DNA of 64,000 nt, taken from Caryophanales bacterium. GTDB lineage: Bacteria; Bacillota; Bacilli; Bacillales; Amphibacillaceae. A model generated the notes under the pieces. The model saw only the letters and a list, made by a program, of their open reading frames with translations. It was not told the DNA's origin and ran no database searches. The position numbers and the translations under genes are program-made. Where the stretch lies: the NCBI GenBank assembly GCA_029257405.1, contig JARIBO010000029.1, forward strand, positions 1 to 64,000. Direction: 5' to 3'. Position 1 is the stretch's first letter, and every line of letters starts with the position of its first letter. Positions 37,753 to 47,360 of this stretch are shown in pieces.

Positions 37753-38916
37753 TCACTTGATTGCTTTGATTAATTCGCTATAAAAATTGCACGCTTCTAT
37801 TATATTACTTACTTTACAATTCTCATTTACCATATGAGCAAGTTTAATTTCACCAGGACCAAATCCGATAGTAGGTATTCCTAGTCCAATTGGAGTTACA
37901 GCATTTGTACTAAAATCCCAATAAACATAATCATTCGGTTTTTCTCCAAAAGTTTCTTTATACGCTTGATTACAAGCTTGGGTTAACTCGTGATCTTTTT
38001 TAATTTCCCATGCTAAATGATAAGGAACATAATTGATATCCAAACCTTTCCAACTTTTCCTGTGTATCGTATCTATTTCCCACTCTGCATTTTTACCTTT
38101 TATAATTTCATCCATTTCTTTATTTACAACTGATTCATCTTCTCCAAGAATTAAACGTCTATCCAAATACACTTCGCATTCAGAAGGTACTGCATTCAAA
38201 GATACACTTTTACTCGATATATCTGACATCACAAGCGTTCCATATCGCTTTTTATTTTTACGAAGTTCTTTATTTTTTTGTTCGACTCTTTGAATAATCT
38301 CAGCCATTTCATAAATAGCATTAACGCCCTCTTCTGGTGAAGCCCCGTGTGATGAAATTCCTTTTGTTCTAATTTTAATTTGCGCTTTACCATTATGACC
38401 TAGCGCTATTTGATTACCAGTTGGTTCACAAATAATAACATAATCAGGCCTTAATTTTAATTCTTTTAATAAGTGTTTTAAACTTTCTCCGTCGCAGTAT
38501 TCTTCATTAACTGTACAAGTTACATAGATTGTTTTATCAGCATGATAATTTAACTCACGAGCAATCACTCCTGCATATATTGACGCGGCAATAGAAGACT
38601 TCATGTCGACAGATCCTCTTCCATACAAGTTATTATCAATTATTTCGCCGCTAAAAGGCGGAACGTCCCAAGCTTCTTCTTCAACTTCTACAGTATCCAT
38701 ATGAGAGTCTAGCATGATGATTTTTTCACCCGTCCCAATCCTACCTATAACATTCCCCATCGAATCGATAATTACCTCATCATATCCTATACTAATCAAC
38801 TTTGATTTTATAAACAGAGCAATCTCTTTTTCTTCATCTGAATAACTTTGGATTTTTATTAAGTCTTGTGCAAATGAAATAATTTCTTGTTCATATTGTG
38901 TCACTGTTTCTTTCAT
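37753..38916 (-). CDS. M20-family peptidase, YgeY-like
   Basis: Zn-dependent M20 amidohydrolase/peptidase of 387 aa. Metal-site motifs are MLDSHMDTVE (His and Asp), GRGSVDMKSS (bridging Asp), VNEEYCDG (catalytic Glu and Glu), and a late His in LAHMVNE; a dimerisation domain lies between about residues 175 and 290. It resembles YgeY, which neighbours ygeX in E. coli, as here. Substrate unknown, perhaps a diaminopropionate-containing compound. AGGTGAT precedes the ATG; it lies 42 nt after dpaL. Confidence 0.8.
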   Translation of the reverse strand: MKETVTQYEQEIISFAQDLIKIQSYSDEEKEIALFIKSKLISIGYDEVIIDSMGNVIGRIGTGEKIIMLDSHMDTVEVEEEAWDVPPFSGEIIDNNLYGRGSVDMKSSIAASIYAGVIARELNYHADKTIYVTCTVNEEYCDGESLKHLLKELKLRPDYVIICEPTGNQIALGHNGKAQIKIRTKGISSHGASPEEGVNAIYEMAEIIQRVEQKNKELRKNKKRYGTLVMSDISSKSVSLNAVPSECEVYLDRRLILGEDESVVNKEMDEIIKGKNAEWEIDTIHRKSWKGLDINYVPYHLAWEIKKDHELTQACNQAYKETFGEKPNDYVYWDFSTNAVTPIGLGIPTIGFGPGEIKLAHMVNENCKVSNIIEACNFYSELIKAIK

Positions 38917-38958
38917 AACATCACCTATTCTTTTATTTGGATTTGGATTTACTTTAAT

Positions 38959-40146
38959 CTAACCCCAAACAACTTTTTGATAATTAGTAGGATCTGTCTT
39001 ACCTTCAGTATTAATCATAAGTATTTTTGAATGACTGTGTAAATCTAATTCTTCTTTGATATAATTTAATTTTTCGTTTGTTAATAATTCATAGACAGCT
39101 CCAAGAGGAAGTGATCCTGAAGCACCCCCAATTATTCTTGGGTCATCATTTAATGGATTACCTAGAATACGCATTCCTTTTGCACTAATTGAATCCGGGC
39201 AAGACAAGAAGTGACTACTAAGCTGTTTTAGAATGTTCCAAGCAATGGGACTCGGTTCCCCGCAAGATAAACCTGCCATCATTGTATCTAAATCACCATA
39301 GATTCTTATTGGTGCACCTGATTTACTTTCAGCTGATTTATAAAAACAATCAGCTTCTGACGGCTCAACTATAATTATTTTAGGGGATGTTCCAGCTGTA
39401 AAATTATTTATAACAGCCGCAATTGAAGCTGCAAATGACCCTACACCTGCTTGTAAAAAAACATGCGTCATTTCATTTAATGATATATTTTCTAATTGAT
39501 TCATTACCTCTACAATAATCGATGAGTAGCCCTGCATGATAGATAGTGGTAGCTTTTCGTATCCTTCCCAAGCTGTATCTTGTAGAAGCACCCAACCGTT
39601 TTCTTCTGATAATTCAGCAACCTTTAAAACAGTATCATCATAATTTAATTCTGTAACAAAACTTTCAGCACCTAAATTTTGAATAGATTTCAGTCTTGAA
39701 TCTGCGGCACCTTTTGGCATAAAGACTTTTGCATCTTGTCCTAACAATTTGGCAGCCCAAGCGACTCCTTTTCCATGATTTCCCTCGGTAGCTGTAGCAA
39801 ATGTTAACTTAGGAACTGTTTTAATGAATTTTTTTATTTTTTTAAAATCCATTGTTTTTAAGTCAAGCGCATATCGATCTGCAAAGTAAGCAATCATAGC
39901 ATAAGACGCGCCAAGTCCCTTAAACGCGTCTAAACCAAACCTTGTTGCTTCATCTTTAACAAAAATACTTTCTACTCCTAAATATTTTGATAGCGCTCTC
40001 AATTCATGCAAAGGGCTTGCTTGATAATGTGGCATACTCATATGAAGCTTCATAACTTGGTCTAGTTTATTTTTAGTAAAATTCTTTAATTCGTCAACCT
40101 CGTTTTGACCCTTGTACTGATTTGTAATTGCTTTTATAGTTTCCAT
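38959..40146 (-). CDS. dpaL: Diaminopropionate ammonia-lyase
   Basis: PLP enzyme (YgeX in E. coli) that converts 2,3-diaminopropionate to pyruvate and two ammonia. The 395-aa protein shows the family features SMPHYQASPLHEL, the PLP Lys segment RFGLDAFKGLGAS, ATEGNHGKGVAWAAK and GLSCGEPS. GGAGGAA precedes the ATG. It probably forms a two-gene unit with the YgeY-like peptidase. Confidence 0.88.
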   Translation of the reverse strand: METIKAITNQYKGQNEVDELKNFTKNKLDQVMKLHMSMPHYQASPLHELRALSKYLGVESIFVKDEATRFGLDAFKGLGASYAMIAYFADRYALDLKTMDFKKIKKFIKTVPKLTFATATEGNHGKGVAWAAKLLGQDAKVFMPKGAADSRLKSIQNLGAESFVTELNYDDTVLKVAELSEENGWVLLQDTAWEGYEKLPLSIMQGYSSIIVEVMNQLENISLNEMTHVFLQAGVGSFAASIAAVINNFTAGTSPKIIIVEPSEADCFYKSAESKSGAPIRIYGDLDTMMAGLSCGEPSPIAWNILKQLSSHFLSCPDSISAKGMRILGNPLNDDPRIIGGASGSLPLGAVYELLTNEKLNYIKEELDLHSHSKILMINTEGKTDPTNYQKVVWG

Positions 40147-40170
40147 TATAATTCCTCCTTAGTTCATTTA

Positions 40171-40216
40171 AAAATAATACCGGCTCCAATTATCAAAGCG
40201 ATAATTAAAGCCGGTA
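40171..40216 (-). terminator. Terminator after upp
   Basis: TACCGGCT..AATTATC pairs with GATAATT..AGCCGGTA with a small internal mismatch. On the minus strand it is followed by TTATTTTT. It lies 11 nt after the upp stop. Confidence 0.88.
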
Positions 40217-40227
40217 GCATGTTTAAT

Positions 40228-40857
40228 TTATTTCGTTCCAAATAATCGGTCACCTGCGTCACCTAAGCCAGGAATAATATAACCTTTTTCATCTAATCTT
40301 TCGTCTAAATCACCTAAGTATATATCAACATCTGGATGATTATCTTGAATCACTTTGACGCCTTCAGGTGCAGCAATTAAACACATTAATTTAATTGATT
40401 TTGCTCCTCGTTTTTTTAGTGACTCAATTGCATCATTTGCAGAACCACCTGTTGCAAGCATTGGATCTAAGACAATTAAATCTCTTTCTTCAATATCCGG
40501 TGGTAATTTAACATAATACTCTACTGGTAAAAATGTCTTCGGATCTCGGTAAAGTCCAATATGACCCACTTTTGCCGCAGGTAATAATTCTAACATACCG
40601 TCAACCATACCTAATCCCGCTCGCAAGATTGGAATAAGTCCGATTTTCTTTCCTGCAATAACATTTGATTCTGTTTCAGTAACTGGTGTTTTAATTGTTA
40701 CTTTTTCTAATGGCAAGTCTCGCGTGATTTCAAATGCCATCAACATCGAAACCTCATCTACTAATTCTCTAAACTTTTTTGTCCCTGTTTCAACATCACG
40801 TATATGCGTGATTTTATGTTGAATAAGTGGATGATCTAATATAAATAAATTACTCAT
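40228..40857 (-). CDS. upp: Uracil phosphoribosyltransferase
   Basis: Pyrimidine salvage: uracil plus PRPP to UMP. The 209-aa length is exact for the family. PRPP-binding motif [14 protein letters not shown]; uracil-binding [17 protein letters not shown] at the C-terminus. It lies directly downstream of glyA, as in B. subtilis and staphylococci. Confidence 0.97.
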   Translation of the reverse strand: MSNLFILDHPLIQHKITHIRDVETGTKKFRELVDEVSMLMAFEITRDLPLEKVTIKTPVTETESNVIAGKKIGLIPILRAGLGMVDGMLELLPAAKVGHIGLYRDPKTFLPVEYYVKLPPDIEERDLIVLDPMLATGGSANDAIESLKKRGAKSIKLMCLIAAPEGVKVIQDNHPDVDIYLGDLDERLDEKGYIIPGLGDAGDRLFGTK

Positions 40858-40884
40858 TTATAGTTCATCCTTTCTATTAATTTA

Positions 40885-42129
40885 TTATGCGTATAAAGGG
40901 TGTTCACTTGTTAACTTTGTAACACGCTCTGCCGCTTCTTTTTGTTTTTCTGGATTATCTAAATTCTTTAATGTAAGTGCAATAATTTCTGCTGTTTCTA
41001 CCATATCGGCTTCTTTAAATCCACGTGTCGTTACTGCAGCAGTTCCTACGCGAACACCACTTGTAATAAATGGACCTTCTGCATCATAAGGTATCGTATT
41101 TTTATTTGTTGTTACGCCTATTTTATCAAGTGCTTCTTCTGCAACTTTTCCAGTCAAACCTAATTTAGATACATCTAATAAAACAAGATGATTATCAGTT
41201 CCGCCTGAAACGATACGAATACCTTCTTTTGAAAGTGCCTCGCTTAATGCTTGAGCGTTTTTAATAATTTGTGTTGTATATGACTTAAACTCAGGGGATA
41301 ACACTTCTTTAAACGACACAGCCTTTGCAGCTATAACATGCATTAAAGGTCCACCTTGAACGCCAGGGAAGACAGTTTTATCAATCGCCTTACCGTATTT
41401 TTCTTTACATAAAATCATTCCACCACGTGGTCCACGTAATGTTTTATGCGTTGTTGTAGTAACAAAGTCAGAATAAGGTACTGGATTTGGATGATCTCCT
41501 GTAGCAACAAGACCTGCAATGTGAGCCATATCAACAAATAAATATGCGTCTACAGCATCTGCAATCTCACGAAACTTAGCAAAATCGAGCGTGCGTGAAT
41601 AAGCACTTGCGCCAGCTACAATCATTTTAGGTTTTTCTTTTTTAGCAAGTTCCATTATTACATCATAATCAACTTTTTCTGTTTCTTTATCAACACCATA
41701 TTCAATAAAGTTATATAGTTTACCACTAAAGTTAACTGGACTACCATGCGTCAAATGTCCACCATGGCTTAAATTCATACCTAAAATTGTATCACCTGGC
41801 TCAAGAACTGAAAAATATACTGCCATATTTGCTTGTGCACCAGAATGAGGCTGAACATTAACATATTCTGCTTCAAATATTTCTTTTGCACGATCACGCG
41901 CTAAATCTTCAACAACATCGACATGCTCACAACCACCATAATAGCGTTTGCCTGGATAACCTTCAGCATATTTATTTGTAAGTACTGAACCAGCTGCTTC
42001 CATTACCGCTTCTGATACAAAGTTCTCAGATGCTATAAGCTCAATATTATCTTGCTGTCTTTTTGTTTCAGCTTCAATCGCATTGTACAATTCGTTGTCT
42101 GATTGCTTTAAGCTTTCTAAGTGTGCCAT
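40885..42129 (-). CDS. glyA: Serine hydroxymethyltransferase
   Basis: PLP enzyme converting serine and tetrahydrofolate to glycine and methylene-tetrahydrofolate, the main one-carbon source. The 414-aa protein has IELIASENF at the start and the PLP Lys in [15 protein letters not shown]. It lies between ywlG and upp in the conserved Bacillales block. Confidence 0.97.
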   Translation of the reverse strand: MAHLESLKQSDNELYNAIEAETKRQQDNIELIASENFVSEAVMEAAGSVLTNKYAEGYPGKRYYGGCEHVDVVEDLARDRAKEIFEAEYVNVQPHSGAQANMAVYFSVLEPGDTILGMNLSHGGHLTHGSPVNFSGKLYNFIEYGVDKETEKVDYDVIMELAKKEKPKMIVAGASAYSRTLDFAKFREIADAVDAYLFVDMAHIAGLVATGDHPNPVPYSDFVTTTTHKTLRGPRGGMILCKEKYGKAIDKTVFPGVQGGPLMHVIAAKAVSFKEVLSPEFKSYTTQIIKNAQALSEALSKEGIRIVSGGTDNHLVLLDVSKLGLTGKVAEEALDKIGVTTNKNTIPYDAEGPFITSGVRVGTAAVTTRGFKEADMVETAEIIALTLKNLDNPEKQKEAAERVTKLTSEHPLYA

Positions 42130-42225
42130 TTAATTTCATATCCCCCTATTTTATATATCATTATTACATTACTTCTATCATAACAAAAACTATAATAATT
42201 GCCATAAATAACTTGTTATTAACAG

Positions 42226-42780
42226 CTATTTAATTGAATAGCTTGCTCTTTCGCCACCAATTCGTTTCAATCTTGTTCGAGCGACTGTTACATTTGCGTA
42301 ACCGACGCTTTTTTGATTAAATCTGAGTGGGACAGCTACATGCTTTAAATGCATACCAATTAAAGTTGTTCCAATATCGATTCCAGCAGAAGCTTTAATA
42401 TGTTCGACCATTACCGGATCGGTCATTTTTTTATATGCATACGCAGGCATAGCGCCACCAGCTTCTCTTGTTGGCACAACTAAAACTTCGTTCAAATTTT
42501 CTTGCTCGAGTGTAGTTCTTTCAATTAAGAGGGCTCTGTTAATATGTTCACAACATTGGAATGCGAGTTGGACACCTGTCTCAGCTTTTAACCGACTTAG
42601 TTCACTATAGATATCAGAAGCTATTTGTTCATTTCCTGAAGTTCCAATATGCTCGCCTGCTACTTCACTTGTTGAACACCCAATTACAAATATATCACCT
42701 GACTTTAAATGGTTTGAATCAATCCACTCATCAACAAGTAATTTCATATCGCGTTGCACTAACGGCTTTTCTTTAGACAT
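42226..42780 (-). CDS. ywlG: YwlG family protein (DUF436/TIGR01440)
   Basis: Conserved protein of 184 aa, function unknown. It matches YwlG by the features GDIFVIGCSTSEVAGEHIGT, FQCCEHINRALLIER and GIDIGTTLIGMHLKHVAVP, and by position between rpiB and glyA. ATG 42780 is chosen because GAGGTGAG lies 5 nt upstream; an in-frame GTG three codons earlier lies within that site. The Cys/His-rich CCEHINR suggests a metal or catalytic site, which is speculation. Confidence 0.9.
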   Translation of the reverse strand: MSKEKPLVQRDMKLLVDEWIDSNHLKSGDIFVIGCSTSEVAGEHIGTSGNEQIASDIYSELSRLKAETGVQLAFQCCEHINRALLIERTTLEQENLNEVLVVPTREAGGAMPAYAYKKMTDPVMVEHIKASAGIDIGTTLIGMHLKHVAVPLRFNQKSVGYANVTVARTRLKRIGGERASYSIK

Positions 42781-42803
42781 ATTTCTCACCTCTTACTTTC
42801 GTT

Positions 42804-43244
42804 TTACTTTTTTTCAGCTTGCATCATTTTTTCAACGCGGCGCTCATGACGACCACCTTCATATTCTGTTGTTAACCAAGTTTTTACAATTTCATGTGCT
42901 AAACCTGGACCTATGACACGCTCTCCCATTGCTAATATGTTTGAATTGTTATGTTGTCTTGTTGCTTTAGCTGTATAAACATCATGTGTTAATGCACATC
43001 TAATTCCGTCTACTTTATTTGCTGAAATCGACATACCAATTCCAGTTCCACAAATAAATATGCCTCGGTCAAACTCACCACTTGCTACTCTTTTAGCAGC
43101 AGGTAGTGCATAATCTGGATAATCAACTGACGATTTACAATCGGCCCCTGTATCCTCATATTCAAATCCAAGTTCTTCTAGAACATTTTTAACTTCATTT
43201 CTTAATGTCATACCGGCATGGTCTCCTGTAATAATTACTTTCAT
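42804..43244 (-). CDS. rpiB: Ribose 5-phosphate isomerase B
   Basis: Interconverts ribose 5-phosphate and ribulose 5-phosphate. The 146-aa protein has the N-terminal GDHAGMTLRNEV, the catalytic Cys in IFICGTGIGMSI and RCALTHDVYTAKATRQHNN. AGGTGG precedes the ATG. It is adjacent to ywlE, as ywlF is in B. subtilis. LacA/B-like isomerases share the fold, but context favours RpiB. Confidence 0.93.
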   Translation of the reverse strand: MKVIITGDHAGMTLRNEVKNVLEELGFEYEDTGADCKSSVDYPDYALPAAKRVASGEFDRGIFICGTGIGMSISANKVDGIRCALTHDVYTAKATRQHNNSNILAMGERVIGPGLAHEIVKTWLTTEYEGGRHERRVEKMMQAEKK

Positions 43245-43246
43245 TA

Positions 43247-43849
43247 TTATCCACCTCTACTTATTAGTTTGTTTAATTCGAGCTTTAACTCTTGGTAGGT
43301 TTTTTCGTATACTTGTTTACTTTGACCAAAAGGGTCTTGAACATTTTCTTTACTCAACTCTTGTTCTATTTCTCGCACTTTTGTTAATTCTTCTTTGACG
43401 AACTCAGTGATTGCAACTTCTCTTGCAAGTTCTGTTTTGAAATTCTCACTAGGTTCTTTAAATAATGCTTGTTTTTCTTTTAAGTTTTTAAGCGCCAGAA
43501 AATAATGATTTAAAGCACGTTCTTCATCTGCTTTATTATATTCTTTTAAAGTATAATATTTACTTTGATTACTTGGAAATTCTTTTCTTAATAATTGTTT
43601 ATGTTCATGGGTCATCGTTAAGACAACATCTGCCCAATCAATTAATTTTTGCGTTACTTGTTTAGACGCATGGTCTAATTTAATGTTAGCGTCACTAAGC
43701 ACTTCTTTTGTCCCATTACTTACAGGCGATCCTGGTGAAGCGTATATACCCGCTGACTTAGTTTTGAATTTATTTGTTTTTGATTCTAGCATAGCTTCAG
43801 CCATAGGACTTCTACATGTATTGCCTGTACATACAAATAATATATTCAT
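43247..43849 (-). CDS. ywlE: Protein arginine phosphatase YwlE with internal insertion
   Basis: Low-molecular-weight phosphatase family. The P-loop CTGNTCR has Cys7, Cys12 and Arg13, with Thr11, the residue tied to phosphoarginine specificity in YwlE. The general acid is Asp172 in DPFG. At 200 aa it is longer than the usual 140-150. About 60 charged, helix-prone residues (roughly 106-168) are inserted just before the DPFG loop. YwlE opposes McsB arginine kinase. ATG 43849 follows GGAGG; an ATG four codons earlier overlaps it. It is 2 nt before rpiB. Confidence 0.87.
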   Translation of the reverse strand: MNILFVCTGNTCRSPMAEAMLESKTNKFKTKSAGIYASPGSPVSNGTKEVLSDANIKLDHASKQVTQKLIDWADVVLTMTHEHKQLLRKEFPSNQSKYYTLKEYNKADEERALNHYFLALKNLKEKQALFKEPSENFKTELAREVAITEFVKEELTKVREIEQELSKENVQDPFGQSKQVYEKTYQELKLELNKLISRGG

Positions 43850-43915
43850 ATTATCCTCCATCTATTTACATCTTAAATATACCATATATATTAAATTTAT
43901 GTATTAGATTCTGCT

Positions 43916-44935
43916 TTAGATTATTTTAGTTGCTGCACGTGTCAATCTGTCCATTACCGCAATTCCTAATTCTTTTTTTTCAAAACTTTCAGCTATAATT
44001 ACATCGTAATCCATGTTCTCAAATGAACGTAAACCGTCATAAAGATTGCTAGCAATTTCTTCGATGGTCTGACCTAATCTAAAATTTGATTTTAGGTCTA
44101 ATTTCATTGCAGTTTGATCACTTAATAATATGCCGACTTTTTTTCCTAACGCTTGATAGGCTAAGATTTCTGTTCTTATTTTTTCTTTATTTCCTTGTAT
44201 TAATATAAGTGGAATAGCTGGAGCATAGTGCTTATATTTTAAACCTGGAGATTTAGGTGTTTTTATTGTGAGTTGTTCACTTTGTTTCAATGTCACATTT
44301 AGTACTTTTTCAATCATTTCTCTTGTGATACTTCCGTCACGTAAAATAACAGGCAAATCTCCTGTACAATCTAAAACAGTTGATTCTAAACCTACACCTG
44401 TATTCCCAGCATCGATGATTAATGGTATTTTACCTGCGAGATCTTTTAAAACGTGCTTTGCTGAAGTTGGACTTGGTTTTCCTGAAAGATTTGCACTTGG
44501 TGCTGCTACTGGGAATTCACATGCTTTTAACAATTGAAGAGCAACTGGATGACTAGGAATTCTTACAGCTATTGTGTCTAAACCTGCCGTTACTTTATTT
44601 GAACATACGTGATTATGTTTTAAAATATATGTAATGGGTCCTGGTGAAAAATGATGAATTAACTCTTCAACATAAGTAGGCACATATTTAACAAGTCTTT
44701 TAAGTTGATTAAAGCTACCTACATGAGCAATAAGCGGGTTATCACTTGGTCGCCCTTTAGCTTGGTATATTTTTAGAATAGCAAGTGAGTTCGTTGCATC
44801 TGCTCCAAGACCGTAAACAGTTTCTGTTGGAAAAGCGACAAGTTCACCTGCACTTAAGGTCTCAACCGCATGATTCAATTCTTTTTTTGTTAAAAGGCCA
44901 TCTGTTTTTACTTTTAGCTGTTTTGTTTTCATCAT
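43916..44935 (-). CDS. tsaC: L-threonylcarbamoyladenylate synthase (Sua5/YwlC)
   Basis: Makes threonylcarbamoyl-AMP for t6A modification of tRNAs reading ANN codons. The 339-aa protein has the YrdC domain (FPTETVYGLGADA, KGRPSDNPLIAHV) to about residue 205, then a C-terminal Sua5 domain (SPGLKYKHYAP linker), as in the Sua5 form. It overlaps prmC by 4 nt, with GAGGTGA as ribosome site. Confidence 0.95.
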   Translation of the reverse strand: MMKTKQLKVKTDGLLTKKELNHAVETLSAGELVAFPTETVYGLGADATNSLAILKIYQAKGRPSDNPLIAHVGSFNQLKRLVKYVPTYVEELIHHFSPGPITYILKHNHVCSNKVTAGLDTIAVRIPSHPVALQLLKACEFPVAAPSANLSGKPSPTSAKHVLKDLAGKIPLIIDAGNTGVGLESTVLDCTGDLPVILRDGSITREMIEKVLNVTLKQSEQLTIKTPKSPGLKYKHYAPAIPLILIQGNKEKIRTEILAYQALGKKVGILLSDQTAMKLDLKSNFRLGQTIEEIASNLYDGLRSFENMDYDVIIAESFEKKELGIAVMDRLTRAATKII

Positions 44936-45804
44936 TTCACCTCACCTTGTAAGTATCTTGCAATTAAAATTCTATCTTTTTCATTAATATCTTTTTTTAC
45001 TGTTACGTGATAATTTGGTAAATGCTTAGCGTAGAGATTTATTAACGCCTCTGCTTGCTCGTAACCTATTTCAAAATAAACTTCTTTTGGACTTTCATTT
45101 AACTGCTGAATTTGTTGCATAATCACCTCATATGCCCCGAGTCCTTGATTATCTGCAAATAGCGCCTGATGTGGATCAAAATCTCTGACAGTGTCACTTA
45201 AACTAGGCAAATCAGCATAATCTATATAAGGAGGATTAGACACAACGACATCTATTTTTAAGTCTTGCTTAATTACTGGTTCTAAAAAATCTCCTTCAAT
45301 AAAATGAACGTCTACCTTATGTTTTTTAGCATTTTCCTTTGCAACTAAAAGAGCTTCTTTTGAGATATCCGAACCATAAATACGTGCTTTTTTAAAATGT
45401 TTAGCTAAAGTAATTGCAATGATGCCACTACCTGTTCCTAAATCAATAAAACTGTTAGTGGTCTCTTCTGGGTATGTTTTAATAAGTAAATCGACTAATT
45501 CTTCTGTTTCTGGACGCGGAATCAGTGTGTGTTCACTCACTTTAAATTTTTCCCCGTAAAAATATTCATACCCTAGTAAGTGTTGGACAGGCACGCCTGT
45601 TTTAATATGTTCATGAATATCTTTTTTAAAGTTCGTAATTATTTTCTCTTCAATAAATTCTCTCATATTCATATAAAACTCACTATTTGAACATCCTAAA
45701 TGGTGTTTCAATAAAATATTAGCTATGTTTTCTTCTCTATTATGTTCCTTTAAAATAGAAAAAGCCCAATTAAGGACTTCTATTTGCATCATATCTCGCT
45801 TCAT
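44932..45804 (-). CDS. prmC: Release factor glutamine methyltransferase
   Basis: Methylates the Gln of the GGQ motif in RF1 and RF2. The 290-aa protein has a helical N-domain, IPRPETEELV, the SAM motif DLGTGSGIIAI and the catalytic NPPY (VVSNPPYID). It lies 1 nt after prfA, which encodes its substrate. Confidence 0.96.
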   Translation of the reverse strand: MKRDMMQIEVLNWAFSILKEHNREENIANILLKHHLGCSNSEFYMNMREFIEEKIITNFKKDIHEHIKTGVPVQHLLGYEYFYGEKFKVSEHTLIPRPETEELVDLLIKTYPEETTNSFIDLGTGSGIIAITLAKHFKKARIYGSDISKEALLVAKENAKKHKVDVHFIEGDFLEPVIKQDLKIDVVVSNPPYIDYADLPSLSDTVRDFDPHQALFADNQGLGAYEVIMQQIQQLNESPKEVYFEIGYEQAEALINLYAKHLPNYHVTVKKDINEKDRILIARYLQGEVK

Positions 45805-45805
45805 T

Positions 45806-46876
45806 TTATTGGCCTATTGACGCTAAACGATTTGATTGATCTTCTAGTAATAAAGCATCAACAAATTCATCTAACTTACCTTCTAAAATTTGATCTAATT
45901 TTTGAATTGTTAGAGATATTCTGTGGTCTGTTATTCTGTTTTGAGGGAAGTTATATGTTCTAATACGTTCAGAACGATCTCCTGTACCAACTGCTGATTT
46001 ACGTGTTTCATCATATTCATCTTGTGCTTCTTGTTGATACATATCGTACAATCTAGCACGCAATACTTTCATTGCTTTTTCTTTGTTTTTTATTTGTGAT
46101 TTTTCATCTTGACACGAAACGATAATACCTGTTGGTTCATGCGTTAATCTAACTGCTGACATTGTTGTATTAACACTCTGTCCCCCTGGACCACTTGAAG
46201 CAAAACGATCTACTCTAATATCACTTTCTTTTAAATCTACTTCAACATCTTCTGCTTCAGCAAGTACTGCTACAGTAGCGGTTGATGTGTGAATGCGTCC
46301 ACCAGACTCTGTTTCTGGTACACGTTGAACTCTGTGTGCTCCATTTTCAAATTTCAAATGTGAATATGCACCTGAACCATTAATTATAAAAGTAATTTCT
46401 TTGTACCCACCTACACCCGTTGTGTGAGATTCGATTACTTCTGTTTTCCAGCCATGACTTTCTGCATATCTCGCATACATGCGGTATAAATCACCAGCAA
46501 ATAAAGCTGCTTCATCCCCACCTGCTGCCGCTCGGATTTCGACGATAACGTTTTTATCATCGTTAGGATCTTTTGGAATGAGTAAGATTTTTATCTCTTC
46601 TTCCAACTGTTCTTTTCGTTCATTTAATTCTTCAATTTCCATTTTAACCATTTCTACCATATCGCTATCTGATTCCATTTCAAGCATTTCTTTAGCATCT
46701 TCCAGTTCACTCGTCACTACTTTATATTTTCTATAAGCTGTTACAGCATCAGTTAAGCCTGATTGTTCCTTTGAATATTCTCGTAATTTATCAGGGTTAC
46801 TGCCTATATCAGGATCACTTAACAATTCATTTAATTTTTCGTATCTATCTTCTAAAGATTTTAATTGTTCGAACAT
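45806..46876 (-). CDS. prfA: Peptide chain release factor 1
   Basis: Terminates translation at UAA and UAG. The 356-aa protein has the catalytic GGQ motif ([11 protein letters not shown]) near residue 233 and the codon-recognition PxT loop region ([13 protein letters not shown]). I chose ATG 46876 because AGAGGTGG lies 8 nt upstream and the N-terminus [11 protein letters not shown] is standard; an upstream in-frame start would add 31 hydrophobic residues. Confidence 0.97.
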   Translation of the reverse strand: MFEQLKSLEDRYEKLNELLSDPDIGSNPDKLREYSKEQSGLTDAVTAYRKYKVVTSELEDAKEMLEMESDSDMVEMVKMEIEELNERKEQLEEEIKILLIPKDPNDDKNVIVEIRAAAGGDEAALFAGDLYRMYARYAESHGWKTEVIESHTTGVGGYKEITFIINGSGAYSHLKFENGAHRVQRVPETESGGRIHTSTATVAVLAEAEDVEVDLKESDIRVDRFASSGPGGQSVNTTMSAVRLTHEPTGIIVSCQDEKSQIKNKEKAMKVLRARLYDMYQQEAQDEYDETRKSAVGTGDRSERIRTYNFPQNRITDHRISLTIQKLDQILEGKLDEFVDALLLEDQSNRLASIGQ

Positions 46877-46956
46877 AAGTAAACCACCTCTTTCTATACT
46901 TATTTTATTATAAGTGATAGTTTTCTTTAGGTCAAAAAACACATAAAATAACCAAT

Positions 46957-46985
46957 AAAAAACAGGCATTAGCTGCCTGCTTTTT
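46957..46985 (-). terminator. Terminator after rpmE2
   Basis: AAAAAGCAGGCA pairs with TGCCTGTTTTT on the minus strand around a 5-nt loop, with T6 after the stem. It lies just downstream of the rpmE2 stop. Confidence 0.88.
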
Positions 46986-46992
46986 AAAGTAA

Positions 46993-47235
46993 TTACAAGT
47001 TGTATTTTCTCTTAAATCTATCAACACGTCCACCAACACGGTCTGTTTTTTGCTTACCTGTGTAGAACGGATGTGTGTCCGAGCTAATTTCAACACGAAT
47101 TACTGGATATTCGTTGCCATCTTCCCATTCCATCATTTCTTCTGATGAGCGAGTTGAACCACTTAAAAACTTATAGTCTGAACCCGTATCTAGAAAGATA
47201 ACTTTTTGATATTCTGGATGTATACCTGCCTTCAT
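46993..47235 (-). CDS. rpmE2: 50S ribosomal protein L31 type B
   Basis: Ribosomal protein of 80 aa beginning [28 protein letters not shown]. It has no CxxC zinc site, which defines the zinc-independent type B paralogue. ATG 47235 is chosen because GAGGTGG lies 5 nt upstream. It has its own promoter downstream of rho. No tdk follows, unlike in B. subtilis. Confidence 0.96.
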   Translation of the reverse strand: MKAGIHPEYQKVIFLDTGSDYKFLSGSTRSSEEMMEWEDGNEYPVIRVEISSDTHPFYTGKQKTDRVGGRVDRFKRKYNL

Positions 47236-47313
47236 TATTTCCACCTCTTTTTTTACTTAAATATAAATAAAGCCGTCATAGGCTTATTACCTATCTTACA
47301 TTTACATCATCTA

Positions 47314-47342
47314 ATTATATCAGCCACGTGTGATTAATGCAA
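47314..47342 (-). promoter_or_regulatory. rpmE2 promoter
   Basis: On the minus strand: TTGCAT (47337-47342), 17-nt spacer, TATAAT (47314-47319). The leader of about 70 nt contains a small AAGCC/GGCTT hairpin near 47270-47285, which may be the end of rho transcription or an L31 autoregulatory element. Confidence 0.75.
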
Positions 47343-47360
47343 ACTTATTTAATTTCTGTT

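Noticed and set aside
37571..37756. 61-codon minus-strand frame upstream of the ilv T-box
   Set aside because: Very AT-rich translation (Ile, Asn, Lys, Tyr), no ribosome site; the region is better read as the leader and promoter of the ilv-leu operon.
37753..40146. Threonine synthase or cysteine synthase as the identity of the 38959-40146 enzyme
   Set aside because: The specific YgeX motifs and the adjacent YgeY-like gene favour diaminopropionate ammonia-lyase.
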